Below, in pieces: positions 24,948 through 37,522 of a DNA stretch of 64,000 bases. This stretch comes from Leptodactylus fallax (taxonomy: Eukaryota; Chordata; Amphibia; Anura; Leptodactylidae): positions 1,077,001-1,141,000 of the forward strand of contig CAMRHE010000029.1 in the NCBI GenBank assembly GCA_947044405.1, in the 5' to 3' direction. The notes beneath the pieces are model-generated. The model did no database searches and was not told the DNA's origin. It was given only the letters and a program-made list of their open reading frames with translations. Both the position numbers and the translations under genes were made by a program. Numbering within the stretch: the first letter of the stretch is position 1; every line of letters starts with the position of its first letter.

Positions 24948-25292
24948 TAAAGGGGTTATCTGGTTTCTAAGATTGATAGATTATCCTTATGATATGACAT
25001 CAATATTAGATCTGCTGTGATCCGGTTATCCGGTTTCTAAGACTGATGAATATTAGATCTGCAGGGATCTGACACCTGGGACCACACCAGTACCAAGGCA
25101 GTGCGAGAGAGCCACGCTGCTCACTCGCCTTACAAACTGTAATGGCGAGTGTAGGTACTGTAGCGCTGCTCCAATGAAGTCTCTGACGTACCTACACTCA
25201 CCGTTACAGTACTGGTGATCTGTGGGGGTCCCAAGTGCTGGACGCCCACAGATCTAATATGCATCAATCTTAGAAACAAATAACCCCTTCAA
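24948..25292. mobile_element. Foldback element, family D copy
   Basis: Inverted ends aaaggggttatctggtttct and (reverse) agaaacaaataacccctt; inside are gatatgacatcaatattaga, ctgtgggggtcccaagtgct and two halves of a hairpin around ggcgagtgtaggtactgtag / ctacactcaccgttacagt. Confidence 0.75.
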
Positions 25293-26194
25293 TAAAAAAT
25301 ATTATCCTTTTATCTTGTGCAACTTGCATGTATTACAATACATAGCAAGCTGCAAAGTGCCATTCACAATCAAATCAGACAAGGTATTGATCTCTCAATC
25401 TCCAGCCACTTCTCTGCCCTCTTCTGTGCAGTAATCTAATCTGAATTATGATCGAACCATTGCAGACCATCTTTCTTTTAATCAGAAACTCATCTGACAG
25501 ATTTGACTATAAACAGCATTTGGCAGCTTTCTATGTATTGTATTACAAAATTTTGGTGCATGGTGTTGCATCTGAAGCCCCACTTCCTTTCTCAACAAGT
25601 TCCACCATCTTTTGAGCAAACCTCGCCTACCTGTTATATAAATCACAAAAAATGTAAAAAAAAAAAAAAGTTAATAAATATGGTGTAAAGTATATCTGAC
25701 AGTTTTTGGCAAACTGTGCCTGAATCCTGGTTCATCTTCAATAGTAAATCTGCCCCATAATCTATGATTTCTGTAAGTAATGGGAATATACAATAATTAG
25801 CAGTGATTAAACAAGCGTGTAATGATTTATATTTAAGCCGTTCTTCTCCAGTATGGCCTGTTTTTACAGTCACGGTGAATGAACGTTCACGTAGGATAAT
25901 TATACCACATTCTTATTACTATATTATTTATATGATATTTGCTACTCCATTGATGAAAGCACATTCATTATGTAAATTAGACCTGAGCACATTAAAAACC
26001 CTATTGTATTTATCTTCTCTGGGGCTGGAGAAAGGTTCATTAGAAGAAGAGTGCACGGCGGATGAAGTGATGAAATGACTGTTCACTATTTTAATGTTCG
26101 CTGCTCAATTTCTACACCCTCTAATTTTCACCAGGGCCAATGTTATTGGAGCAATGTAGGTAAATACCCTGGACGCCCCTTCCTTAAAGGGGTG

Positions 26195-26345
26195 ATAAGA
26201 AAATCATTATTACTGTGGTCCTAAAAATGGTACTATTACTGTTGGTGGGAACAGAGAATTTAACTCTGAGTGTGTGGGTATTATTATTATGTAGGGTGCA
26301 CAATGTGGCACTATTACATGTAAGTGCACATAGGTTACACTTTTA
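26195..26345. repeat. Degenerate minisatellite-like segment
   Basis: Sequence such as ttattactgtggtcctaaaa, ctattactgttggtgggaac, ttattatgtagggtgcacaa and tgtggcactattacatgtaa matches the family core loosely, with no regular period left. A similar stretch continues past the family B element at 26695-26960. Confidence 0.45.
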
Positions 26346-26690
26346 GTCTAAGGCCCCACGCAGTGAGTCTCACATCAGAAAAGACCGCAGAGGAAACGCA
26401 TTGCGTTTTTTTCCCACAGTGTTCTTCACAGAAAGTCTGCAGAGTTTTCCTCTGCAGAATTTCTGCTTCTATTATACATAGACGGAAAACGCCAGCGTTT
26501 CCGTAGGTATAAAAGATATGCTGCGATTTACAAAAACATGTTTTTTTAAAACTGCAACATTTCCGCTGCGGATTTTTTTTCTGCAATGTGTAGGTGGGAT
26601 TAGCCAGAATCTCATCCATTTTGCAAGTACCGTAATACACAGCATTTACCAAAATGCTGCACATTTGCAGTGCAGGGCCCCCACCTAACT
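26345..26690. mobile_element. Foldback element, family B copy
   Basis: Starts gtctaaggccccacgcagtg and contains acggaaaacgccagcgtttc, gatatgctgcgatttac and gtgtaggtgggattagccag before a tgcagggcccccac end. The arms are well kept and no frame is open through it. Confidence 0.7.
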
Positions 26691-27487
26691 GTGTGCTACA
26701 CTTTTACCATCTAGGGCCTAATATGGACAACTAACTGGCAGTATTTCGGTGCAATACTTATCTGGCACTATTGTTTTGAGGGGAACTGTCAAAACAATGT
26801 ATGGAACTTTTTTTTCTGGTATGTAACAATATTCACAATAACCATTATTAGTGAAATAAAGTATTTGAGGACAACTATGTCACACAGTGGGCACAGTAAA
26901 TAGGGCAGCAACAGGCACAACATTTCTGCCACTATTACACTCTACAGACAAGAGTAATAACTTACATGATCTGCAGGGCACCTGTGAGGAACTTGTATAT
27001 ATCGCTAAATTGTCACTGTATGGTATTAATATTGTATGGTATTAATTATGGTTTAGTAATTATAGTCTTATGGTGGACTATATTATTGTAATATATTACA
27101 TAATCACTATGTAGTGATAATGGTAATGGTGTGACGGTATTATTGGAACCTTATATAGTGGTATCACTGGTATTACTGGCTTTTCTACAGTGCCTTTTCA
27201 ATAACAGTCTGAAAGTAATATTTAATCACAATATGTTGGTAAGTATTATTATTTCATAATTTTATGTGTGTGTTGGTAGGGCACATATCCCATAGGGCCC
27301 TGGCAATGCCACTGAAAGAGCTAAAGTCGAGCACTCCCGTGTCTGCACACTGTCTGAATGAGGCTGTGTTCACTATTTGGGGAACAGCTTTTAACTTTTT
27401 CTTGTACAAAGCCGTCCATGGATGTGACTTCACACACTAACAAAGGATTTGGCAATAAAACTCAACATTTTTGGGGAGTCATATTAG

Positions 27488-27845
27488 GTCTTATTCACAT
27501 TGCCGTTTTTGCCATTTCCATCACCCGTATGTTTTGAGAACACATTGTGTCTATTCACATCAAAAATGCTCTCTGTTTGTCTGTTTACATGGACACATGG
27601 ACCAATAGAAATCCATGGATCCATTTGAACAGAGTGACGCCTGTTTTACGTCCTTAAAAATGGAACAGTGGGTTGGGTCAAAAAATAAAGACCAATGAAA
27701 TTCATCCGTTTTTTTTACTGACAGTTAAAAACTGATGCAAAACGGGTGACAATAAGCCATCAAGAATAGAAAAACAGAATGGATACAAAATGGCTGTTAA
27801 AACTGTCATGTACATCTGTTTTTTTAATGGGTCATTAGATTTGTC
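27488..27845. mobile_element. Foldback element, family G-like
   Basis: Starts ggtcttattcacattgccgt; contains caatagaaatccatggatcc, gtgggttgggtcaaaaaata, tgacagttaaaaactgatgc and gtcatgtacatctgtttttt. Symmetry is imperfect, so limits are approximate. Confidence 0.5.
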
Positions 27846-28799
27846 AAACACGTCACTGTTGTGTGCATAAGACGGACTGTTAATACAATTTTTTTTTTTA
27901 CATAAATAGCTCTGAACAGTACCGAAACCCATTGACTATACAGCTGGTACTATGTGTCAAGTAATATTACAAATACAGAGTTTTAGAAAGCATTGTCTTG
28001 AAGTGAAGTCCTTTGAGGTATCAAGTGAACCATAACATATCTACCATCTATCTGATCAAAGCTGTCATATTCTATAAGACATGGACAGACTAGCTAGTTT
28101 AATGTAAATAAATGAAATTGCGTCGTTGCAGCCTTGAGCCCGTGCTCCCAGCACTTCACCGTCAGCCTCATGTTTGACATGATAAACAGCCTGCCTTTCA
28201 ATCCATCACAAGTGTACAAAGAACATGGCAGAGATGCCATTTCTCATGGGGGTATAGAGACGGGTTGAGAAATTTTAACCCTAAATAAGAATTAAAGGAT
28301 CAGATAATTCCAATGAATTTCCTTAATTATTAGACCAATATTAGGAATAATATCATAGGATTTATGTTATAGCCTCATCTCGTGTGCCGCTGCACAGGCT
28401 GGTGACATCTCTCACCAATGTCTGCCCACCCAAAGGAATGACTATAGTGCTGTGTATGATAAGGCACCAGCAAGGGAAGCAACTCAGCCAATGTCTATGG
28501 GGAAAAGTGAAAAAGCTTAAAATCATGGCAACTACTGCTGCGATCACATCAGGGACTCTGAGCCATTAGAATGATTCTATTAAATTAAGAATGACAAGCA
28601 CTGGCATAACTTCAAGTCTCCGGTCCCCATTGCAAAATCTGTTATAGGGTTCCACATGCAATTTATAGTAGTGGAATCATATCCCTATGTGGCACATAAA
28701 CCTTCAGGCAACCTCAAGCTCCAGTTACCAACTTCTGCACAGTCTGCACCTCATAAATGTATGCCACTACAATTCATAAGGAATAAGTCTTATAGTTAT

Positions 28800-29310
28800 G
28801 TTACAGAACATGGATAATGCACACAGTGATATCTTACAGTTAGGATAATGCACACAGTGATGTCAGGTACAAAATAAAAGAAATTGCACAGAAATAATAG
28901 TAATGTCATATGACAATGTCAGAATGATGTCACAGCACATGGGTAATCAACACTGTGAAAGCATATTAAGGTGTACAGTGATGTCACAGAACAGTGATAC
29001 TAAATAAAGTGATGTCACAGCTAATTCTGATCACCACAGTGATGACACAGAACAGGGATAAATCAACACTGGTAGATCATATGAAGGTATGTAGTAATGT
29101 CACAGAACATGGGTACTAAACACAGTGGTTTAAATTGATGGACATATGTCTGGACATATGGACATATGTTGAACTTGATGAACATATGTCTTTTATTATC
29201 TGTACTAACTACGTGGTGTCACAGCTAATTCTGATCACCACAGTGATGTCTCAGCACAGGGAAAATCAACACTGTGATGACATATGAAGGTTATCTGCAT
29301 GTATAGTAAT
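28800..29310. repeat. Degenerate tandem array with TGATGTCAC core
   Basis: Imperfect repeats of about 45-90 bp carrying cagtgatgtcacagaacagg, gtgatgtcacagctaattct and atgtcacagaacatgggtac. They are irregularly spaced and diverged. The array resumes at 29582-29750 and 29960-30005 after being interrupted by two foldback elements. The core resembles half-sites bound by CREB/AP-1 proteins, but this may be coincidental. Confidence 0.7.
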
Positions 29311-29580
29311 AATGGGCCAGATTTACTAATAGTTAGACAGTGCAAACTGTCTAGTCGAGGTTTATACCTCCTTTTACTTGGCTTACTTTGAGCCAGAAGA
29401 CACATTTTTGGCACATCATGGCACATTTAATCTATACATCCTTTTATCTGAGAATCTACACCCATTTGTCTGTTAAGTTGGGAAATTTTAGCCCAAACTA
29501 GAAATGCAAAAGTTGGGCCACTTTGCGCCAAAGATGTGCCACGTTAACATCAGTGTCTAGTCGTAACCACAATAGTATAT
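29310..29580. mobile_element. Foldback element inside the TGATGTCAC array
   Basis: Starts taatgggccagatttactaa and contains ttagacagtgcaaactgtct, ttttacttggcttactttga and gcccaaactagaaatgcaaa; ends gcgccaaagatgtgcc. Similar 'gatttactaa'-type ends are seen at about 18165 and 53215. Confidence 0.55.
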
Positions 29581-29751
29581 CTGTATCAATGTGTGCGGTG
29601 ATGTCACAGAACAGGGATACTAAACACAGATAATTCTGACCACCAGAATGATGTCATGGCACAAGGAATAAAAAACATTGCATCATAAAGCAAGTATAAT
29701 GCACACAATATTGGAATAATGCATACAGTCATATCACAGAATCTGGGTAAG

Positions 29752-29955
29752 GCCTCAGTCACACCTGTGTTGGGTAACGGTTCGGGGATTCCGTCCCCCA
29801 TTCTGCTTGAAAAATTAATTTTTCAGGCGGAAACCCGGCGGACCCTATTATAGTCTATGGGGTCTGCGGGTTTTAACGGGTAACCACTTTTCAAGCGGAT
29901 CGGGTTGCCGTTTTTCAGGTCCCCAAATGGACCCAAAGTACGCAAACCCCAATGT
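29752..29955. mobile_element. Foldback element, family C copy
   Basis: Starts ggcctcagtcacacctgtgt and includes aaaaattaatttttcaggcg (itself palindromic), then gtctatggggtctgcgggtt and gggttgccgtttttcaggtc. It sits inside the degenerate TGATGTCA array, splitting it. Confidence 0.65.
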
Positions 29956-30544
29956 AATGTGGACAGGGATAATATATATAGTGATGTCACATCACAGAGG
30001 TAAACATAGGTCAATGCTGACAGATAGAAAAGACTATCAGATTTTTAATCAGTTTAGATAAACACATCAGTAAAGCACCCATTAGCACCCAAGTTCTGCA
30101 AAGACTTTGTTTCCAACATTTTCCTGTTTCTGTAGACAACGGCCGTTTATTTCTTCTGATCTCCATAGTTTTGTCAAGGGACAATATGTATTTTCAGCAT
30201 GTACAGATAAAAATGCAATACAACGAATGATTTTACTAAGCACTTTGGTGTAAAGTGGCTGTGACTTCCTATGCACCTTGTTAGCTGTAGATGATACACA
30301 TTTATCGAGATCTAATGATGAAAGATTATATAGTCATATAAAACTGTGATACATACATGACAGGACAACGCTGACAGATACTTATGAACCATGTAAAATG
30401 TTATTAATTTTGCACAAATATCACTCAAACTGGTAAGTTTTTACCTAGCATCAGAACTTGTCCTGCAACAGACTGGATAAATCCGCCTCAATATCTCTTT
30501 TAGTCTGTACTAAATATATAAATGTATTATACTAAAGGTATGAT

Positions 30545-31985
30545 GACAGACTACAGTCAGGTTTCAGACCCCATCACTCCACCGAAACTGCCCTAACCAA
30601 GGTCACTAATGACCTTCTAACTGCCAAAGCCAAACATCACTATTCTGTCCTCCTCCTCGACCTCTCCTCTGCCTTTGACACAGTCGACCATTCCCTCCTG
30701 CTTGAAACGCTTACATCCCTTGGCATCTCTGACCTGGCCCTTTCCTGGATCTCCTCATACCTCACCAACCGCATATTCAGTGTCTCCCACTCGCACACCA
30801 CCTCCTCGCCACGCCCTCTTTCTGTAGGTGTCCCCCAAGGCTCCATCCTAGGACCCCTCTTGTTCTCCATCTACACCCTAGGCCTTGGCCAACTCATAGA
30901 ATCCAATGGTTTCCATTATCACTGCTATGCTGACGACACCCATATATATCTCTCTAGTCCAGACATTACCTCCCTGCTGTCCAGAGTCCCAGAATGTCTA
31001 GCAGCCGTAGCCTCCTTTCTCTCCTCCCGCTTTCTCAAACTCAACATGGAGAAAACGGAGTTCATAATCTTCACCTCTCCACGCATGAGCCCCTTACCTG
31101 ACCCATCTATCAAAATTAATGGAACCACTCCCACCCCAGTCCCACAGGCCCGCTGCCTTGGGATAACCATAGACTCTGACATATCCTTCAAGCCGCATAT
31201 TCAAACCCTCAACACCTCCTGCCAACTCCAACTCAAGAACATCCACCAAATCCACTCCTTCCTCACCCCTGAAACTACAAAGATGCTAGAACACATCCTC
31301 ATAATCTCCCGCCTAGACTACTGTAACACCCTTCTCTATGGCCTCCCAGCAAACACTCTCGCCCCCCTCCAGTCCACCTTAAACTGTGCTGCTCGCTTAA
31401 TACACCTCTCTCCCCGTTCTTCATCGGCTGCTCCCCACTGCCAATCCCTTCACTGGCTACCCGTTGCCAGCGAATAGAGTTCAAATTACTAATGCTGACA
31501 TACAAAGCCATCCACAACCTGTCCCCTCCATATATCGCCGACCTAATCTCCCGCTACCTGCCCGCACGTAACCTCGGATCCTCCAAAGACCTCCTACTCC
31601 GCTCTGCTCTCATCCGCTCCTCACACAATCGTCTCCAAGACTTCTTCCGTGCATCCCCCATATTCTGGAACTCACTACCAAGACACATAAGACTAACTCC
31701 CACAATCACAAGCTTCAAGATGGCCCTGAAGACTCACCTATTCAGGAAGGCCTACAACCTCCAATAACGCTACTGTCACCTCACCACCACCTGTAGAGTC
31801 TCTCCCGTCACCTTTTGTCTCTCTTCCCTCATAGACTAAGTTCTTGCGGGCAGGGCCCTCTATCCCACTGTGCCAGTTGGTCACGGTTTGTATTATCTGT
31901 TTTGTATATCTTGTGTACTGTATGTAAATCCACAAATGTAAAGCACCATGGAATTAATGTATATATAAATAAACAACAACAAAAC
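30545..31985 (+). mobile_element. 5'-truncated L2/CR1-like LINE retrotransposon
   Basis: A non-LTR reverse transcriptase is open from about 30557 ([20 protein letters not shown]) through [25 protein letters not shown] and the catalytic YADDTHIYL, to [14 protein letters not shown] and HWLPVASE. A stop at 31475-31477 follows a one-base frameshift; the frame continues as [19 protein letters not shown] to KTHLFRKAYNLQ and a stop near 31767. The 3' UTR ends in a short AAC/AAT-rich tail typical of the L2/CR1 group. The endonuclease domain and 5' end are absent. The motifs place it in the L2/CR1/Rex1 superfamily; I cannot pick the clade securely. It lies within the presumed 5' introns of DTX3, in antisense to it. 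Confidence 0.9.
30557..31767 (+). pseudogene. LINE reverse transcriptase ORF fragment, frameshifted once
   Basis: About 400 codons of ORF2 C-terminal to the endonuclease. Reverse transcriptase palm motifs are intact, including the two catalytic Asp of YADD at about 30929-30937. The only lesion in this stretch is a frame change near 31470 (reading from the +2 to the +1 frame), consistent with one lost base; no other stops interrupt it. Base composition is C-rich on the coding strand and unlike the AT-rich surroundings, which is typical of this family and marks the insertion limits. Confidence 0.88.
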
Positions 31986-32277
31986 AATAACAATGATGTG
32001 TAAAAATCCACATAGAAAAAAAAAAGAAAGAAATTGACATGTCGCAGATTTTAAAATCTGCACCACAGGGCAATTTTTGAGCTACCTTGGACAATCGATT
32101 AACCCCCATCATCTACAATTTCAAGCACATCCTAAAAACAGATGTCTTCAGGAAGGCTCATCACATTTCCTAATATAACACATCTGCACTTATGCTCCAC
32201 AAAATAACCCTCCCCTGTTCATACTCTTCACCCACACATCATCTTACAGGACATGATGCTTCCATCAGAGTGTGACG

Positions 32278-32462
32278 CTAGTATTACACTAGTGCTGGGT
32301 GTCCATCGGAGGACCAAAATAATCAAGAAATGAATCGCTAAAACACGAATGAAGCCTGACGGACCCTATTGACTATAATGGGGTCTGTCAGGTGGCAATA
32401 TTAGGCGGACACTATGACGGCGTCTCCGAACAGAGATTCAGACGCAGATGTGAATGTAGCCT
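32278..32462. mobile_element. Foldback element, family C copy nested in a LINE end
   Basis: Starts ctagtattacactagtgctg and ends gacgcagatgtgaatgtagc, with the internal gactataatggggtctgtca shared with the 42.5-kb copy. It interrupts an L2/CR1-like 3' end. Confidence 0.65.
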
Positions 32463-32520
32463 GTCTCATGCTGACTGTACATGAACCCTGAGCTGTGGAA
32501 TATGTTGGCGTTATACAATA

Positions 32521-32541
32521 ATTTATTATTATTATTATTAT
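32521..32541. repeat. (ATT)n microsatellite at LINE 3' end
   Basis: Six or so ATT units form the tail of the second L2/CR1-like 3' end. Confidence 0.8.
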
Positions 32542-34364
32542 GGATTACGGTGCAGATTTTCTGCATTAAAATCTGGACAGAAAATATGCCCATAATCCTG
32601 AATAAGTGCATGTACCCTCAGGATATGTCATTGTTTTTATGTCTATAGTGATATTTCAGTGTCATCTATGACATCTACAACTTTCTCTAGAGTCAATAAA
32701 AATCCAGTTTGGGTGTGAGACCATTTGGGTTGCAATTTGTTTGTGATCTGCTCTGGGAAGAGAATATTTCCCATGTAACATGTAAATTCCTGCTTTATTA
32801 TTAAGTTATAAGCAGCCAAGCTTAGCTGACATCTAAAATGTTCTAATATGACCCAACTCAATAAATCCTAAAATGAATTAGCTTTCCACATAAACATTTC
32901 AGTTTTCATCCTTTGGTTCTCACAGTCCAAAATAAATGGATAAATAAATTACTGGTGTTGAAAAGGAATCCATCCTGCTGTAATCTTGTTTCTCTGCCAG
33001 CATCTTGGGCTATTTTCCATCTGCAGGAACTTTGAAAGATATTTGGAAAATTGACCAGCATAACTAAATAAACTAAAAAGAAGTTAAAAAAAATGAATCA
33101 GCACAAAGAAATTCTATTTGTGCAATAAACCTGCAGCAAGCTGGCCATACATGCTGAGATAGCCTGCAGAGAACAGATCCGACAAAGATATTTGCTTTAT
33201 GTTGGAAGAGATCTGTCAGCTTAAAATACTGATCTATACAAGGACAGCATATTACAGCTACAGTATAGCAGCTCCTGGTAGCCTAGGGCACAAAAAGGAA
33301 ACTGTACTGGTTGGCTAATATCAGCATTGAAAGAATACAACGGACTTGTGGTTATCAAAGCATTGTGTATTATTATATTGTGTATTTTTAGAGAAGCAGT
33401 TTCTCTACCAAGCCCGCAGGCTGGTGACTGACGGGCTGTCATTCACCACAAACAGATGAGCTGCTTTGGCCACATCCTCTACAGAGTAGACAGTAAGCAC
33501 CATGGAGCTATGACAACAGCAAATTTGAAGTTGTCACCCAGTACATTCCCGGACTGTTACTATGCTGTTACCCATGCCTGTTCTGCCAGATACGTCATTA
33601 TTCTGAAACCTACAAGAGATAATGTTACCTATAGGTCAAAATTCACATTATAAAACCATCAGGATGTAAAATAATTGTCTGCACGCAGAAATTGTACTAC
33701 GTATGGTAAATTGGAAAGAGTTTGTAAAAATGTGCAAGACAGAAGTTGGAGGGGTGAAAGCTTAGTTTACGTTGATATAATATTTATTGTAGCATTGGTC
33801 CCTTTATCTAAGGGCATTTCTTTTAGACAATTGTCCTTATCTGATCTTTGGTTTGTCAACCACCTTCAATAGCGGATGACTGAAACCTCATTGGCAGACA
33901 GCCATTCCTCCCAACTCCCCATGCACATTTGGTTCGAACACATTGGTTCTCAATGAACAAAGTAAACCATGACCAGACACGTCTGGCAATTTATCTTCCT
34001 TGAGAATAAGGAATCAGGCATTACAATTTAACATGCCCAATCCTTCGCTCTCCCAACATCATCTGTCAAAGAAGAGTTAGCAGGTTCCATACAGATGAGA
34101 TTGTTGGCCTATCCCATTGTAGGCAGGTTCAGACAACTTTGTTCTTATGTATATGAGGGCCTTTAATCTGGTACTTTCCACCGATTTGTATTAGAAGAGG
34201 CCCCTAAAAAGTATTCTGCACTGTTATTAGCTCATTGTAAGTCCAAATGGAGATAAACAAAACTGAATATAGTGAAATAAATATCAGTGTAGTTACTGTG
34301 TCTGTAGAAGAACCAGGTTGTGTAGCGTCTTTTGCAAAGGAGGTTGAAAATCTTCTTGTTCCCA

Positions 34365-34766
34365 TTAAAAAGGACCTGTCAGTAGTTCTGAAAAGCACAA
34401 TAACATACATCATCTGATAGGCGCTGTCACCCTGAGCATTTTGGCGTTTTGTTCATCTAAATCCATCCAGCCATTCTACAGATATAAGACTATTAGTGTT
34501 GATAAAAATTATGGTCTACTAGCTAAGTGGGTGGTAACAAGTGGGTGGTTTCTCTGGGGGCGCGGTCATCATGTGCTATATGTCATGCAGTGTTACCGCC
34601 CACTTGACTAGTATACCCTAATTGGCATCAACACTAAAAGGGCTTATATCTTTGGAATGGCTGAATGGATTTGGACAAATGAGACACCAATCTGCTCAAG
34701 GTGACAGCATCTATCAGATGATGTTTGACATTGGGCTTTTCAGATCTGGTGTCAGGTCCACTTTAA
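34365..34766. mobile_element. Foldback element, about 400 bp, long arms
   Basis: The left arm (aaaaaggacctgtcagtagt ... tcatctgataggcgctgtca) pairs with the right arm (ggtgacagcatctatcagat ... gtgtcaggtccactttaa). The centre pairs gtgggtggtaacaagtgggt with gtgttaccgcccacttg. A second matching pair is tctaaatccatccagccatt / aatggctgaatggatttgga. No open frame. Confidence 0.75.
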
Positions 34767-35652
34767 CTCCAAAAGTTAATGTTAAAGGTTTTAGTTCTGT
34801 AGGCCGTATAGCTGCACCATTGTGAAATGCTTTCATACTTACTATATGAGAGAACAAGAGAAAGATTGATCCATGTAAGTGTGTGACTAGGTGTCTCTTA
34901 CCTCCATTGTTACAGGTTTTTTTTGTTGCTAGCCTCGCTAGTATATAAAACCCTTGATCCTTTAGAATTCTGTTGAAACCTGGTAGTTCTGGAACTTCAA
35001 AAGGAAAATTGCTCAAATTTAGAAAAGTTGAAAATTCTTACATCAAAGTTTAGTTTTTTTTTTTTATTTTGTGGCGAGATGCTGATTTGTACAAGTCTTG
35101 AGTTTAATGGAAATATAGTGCCTTTGCTCATAGGTGACTGGATGATAAAATACTGAGGTCATACTACTGGTACAAGGGGAATCTATGAGTTCTGTATAGA
35201 AGATTTCAAGTTTAAGAAAACTTGGCTAATATGTATATGATAGCTAAGGCTCTATTCACACCACAAATCGGTGTGCACATGCAGCATATATGCCACAGAA
35301 ACCACCTGATGTACATGCCAAATTTGCAACCATGAAGTACATGAAGTCATTCACTCCTATTGTTAAAAATAATATACATTTTTGTGAGATGCTCATGTAT
35401 TGGAAGGAGTAACCAATTAGACTTTTCAATACAGTTGGGGTGGTGTGAACAAAGCCTTATATTAATCAACACTAACAACCATATAGCAAAAGTGTCTGTT
35501 TAATTTTTTCTGTGGTGTGTATAAGATCCTGGATAGAATATATACAGAAGTTTATGGATGTATAGACTAAAATAAAAGATGAAAAACAAAATAACAGTAC
35601 TACATGATTATTATTCACTGAGGGAGACAAAAAATTATACATAAATAAATAG

Positions 35653-35757
35653 CACCGAAAAATGGCTGGTGTCCAAAAATGAAATCTTTATTGATATGCT
35701 TTAAAAATATATGTATATAAAGTCCCAAGTATAGGTGACACCAGCCATTTTTCGGTG
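35653..35757. repeat. 21-bp perfect inverted repeat with 63-nt spacer
   Basis: The arm at 35653-35673 (caccgaaaaatggctggtgt plus c) is the exact reverse complement of 35737-35757. The spacer contains aatgaaatctttattgatat and a TATA-rich stretch. No family is recognised. The symmetry does not extend beyond the 21 bp. Confidence 0.7.
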
Positions 35758-36097
35758 ATATGTACATGATTATTAAGATTGTTTATGGTAGTATTGTCCT
35801 GTGATTTATTAGCTATAAGTGCATTATCACCAATATACTCTATGTCACATGACTCATTTAGAAGTGTTCACCGATGGAATAAAATGCACTACAGAAGGGA
35901 TTTTCTTATGGTGGTAACAAGGAGCACTGCACACAGAGGAATCAATCTTTTTACACTCTCTTCCTATTTTATTTGTACTTATAAGAATTCAAGCATGAAT
36001 ACTATACAGCAGAACATAGAAGTCAATAAAAAGCAGTATCCAGAAATATCAATGAAAAAACTACTTTTCAACAACATGTGGCCTCAACCTAAAGGCG

Positions 36098-36295
36098 ATT
36101 CCTAATATTGATGACCTATCCTTAGGAAAAGGTCAACATTTTTAGATCTGCGAGAGGGTCCGGGACCCAAGAACCCTACATATCAGCTGCTCACTCACCA
36201 AAGTGTAGCGGCGGCTTTAGGAGCTGCAGTGCTGCCCTCTTGAAGTCTATGGGACAGCACTGCAGGACCTAAAGCCACCGCTCCCTGCTATAGAA
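36098..36295. mobile_element. Foldback element, family D, half copy
   Basis: Carries gattcctaatattgatgacc, tatccttaggaaaaggtcaa, ctgcgagagggtccgggacc and the hairpin ggagctgcagtgctgccctc / gggacagcactgcagg. The second outer arm is absent. Confidence 0.65.
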
Positions 36296-37522
36296 TAACG
36301 ACAAATTTATGAATCAATGTGAGACATTTTCACAAATTTGTCGCAAAAAACACACTAGTAAAAAATAAGCTAAGTCTGAAAGAGTTCAGTGAACTACTGT
36401 GTACAATTTTATGCAAATGAACTGATACTGCTGGACAACATGACCGAAAACTTAAAGCAACACTTAAGATAATTACCAATTAATGATATTGGGCTAACGC
36501 TTACAAAGGCTGAACTGCACTCCAGGAACCCTGAACACTCATCTACTTGGAGTCCATCTACAGTAGATTATTGAGCAGGGAATATATATTATTAGTAGGG
36601 AATATTCTGTTACTAACCCATGGTCTCTTCTTCAGGTATCCAATATAAGCAGGGGGTTTCAGTGGTTATTCTTATATACACCACGTGACTGTTTGCAATT
36701 AACATTACACTAATTTCCTCCAGAAACCTAGAGGAACGTGACATTCAGAAATGTTTCCATGACAGATAAGGGTCACGCAGGTTAAGGGTCTCCATGACAA
36801 CGGTTAAAGTCAAGTAAAATGATCCATGTGTCAAGGTGCTATAAAAGCACGAGCTGAAGAGCAATTACAAGGTCTGTGAGTTTTCCTCGAACAGAACATT
36901 TAATGGAAAAAGCCTGGTGCATATTCCTAGTTCCATACTGTAAGACATAGGCAACACACCGATACCAGGTCAGTATGCCTTTAAAGGAAGTTTGCAAAAA
37001 ATGCACAATACAAGTGAACTGTAAAGCCATCTGTTATTGTGAGAATTATTTATAGCACATAGAAAATAGCAATCCTTAAAATGGAATATATAATCAGTGG
37101 GATGGCTTATAGAGCTATGAACGCTAACTAAGTGATGTGACACTAAACACCTACTTCATAAAATCATTATTCTTAACAACTGGTTAACTAGACACAAAAC
37201 CGGGTATTAAACTTAATGGTTTTCGATTGTTGGGGTCTCAGAGGTCAGATTTTATATGGTAAATTGCATCAAAAAATTGAATCCATAACAGGTCAAACTT
37301 TGAAACTAGAAAATAGGGGCATGAGTAAAACAAATTGCATAATGTACCAGTCACATGTCCCTTAAAGGGATCATCCCACAAAGGACATTTCCCACCTATG
37401 CACAAGCCCCTGTTCCTCCCCACTGTAGGACCGGGGTAAGGAGGTGTCTGAATAGAGTCGCATGCTGTAGTTTAATTCAAAGTCTAAAGGATTTAGACCC
37501 CTTTAAATGAGTCTCTTTTATT

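Larger units (their letters stand above)
32090..32545 (+). mobile_element. L2/CR1-like LINE 3' end, interrupted by a foldback element
   Basis: A second, older 3' end of the same superfamily. It opens with the last codons of ORF2 (aaaacagatgtcttcagga, similar to the KTHLFRKA end of the neighbour), and ends with the characteristic gtggaatatgttggcgtta and an ATT microsatellite tail (32521-32541). The middle (about 32278-32462) is a separate foldback element inserted into it. The two LINE ends lie only about 100 bp apart in the same orientation. Confidence 0.75.

Noticed and set aside
30860..31477. The RT frame considered as a host gene starting at its first Met
   Set aside because: The same frame is open upstream with earlier reverse transcriptase motifs, so the Met is internal; it is a LINE fragment.
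33920..33960. tRNA-like B-box (ggttcgaacac)
   Set aside because: No A-box at the right distance and no cloverleaf could be drawn around it.
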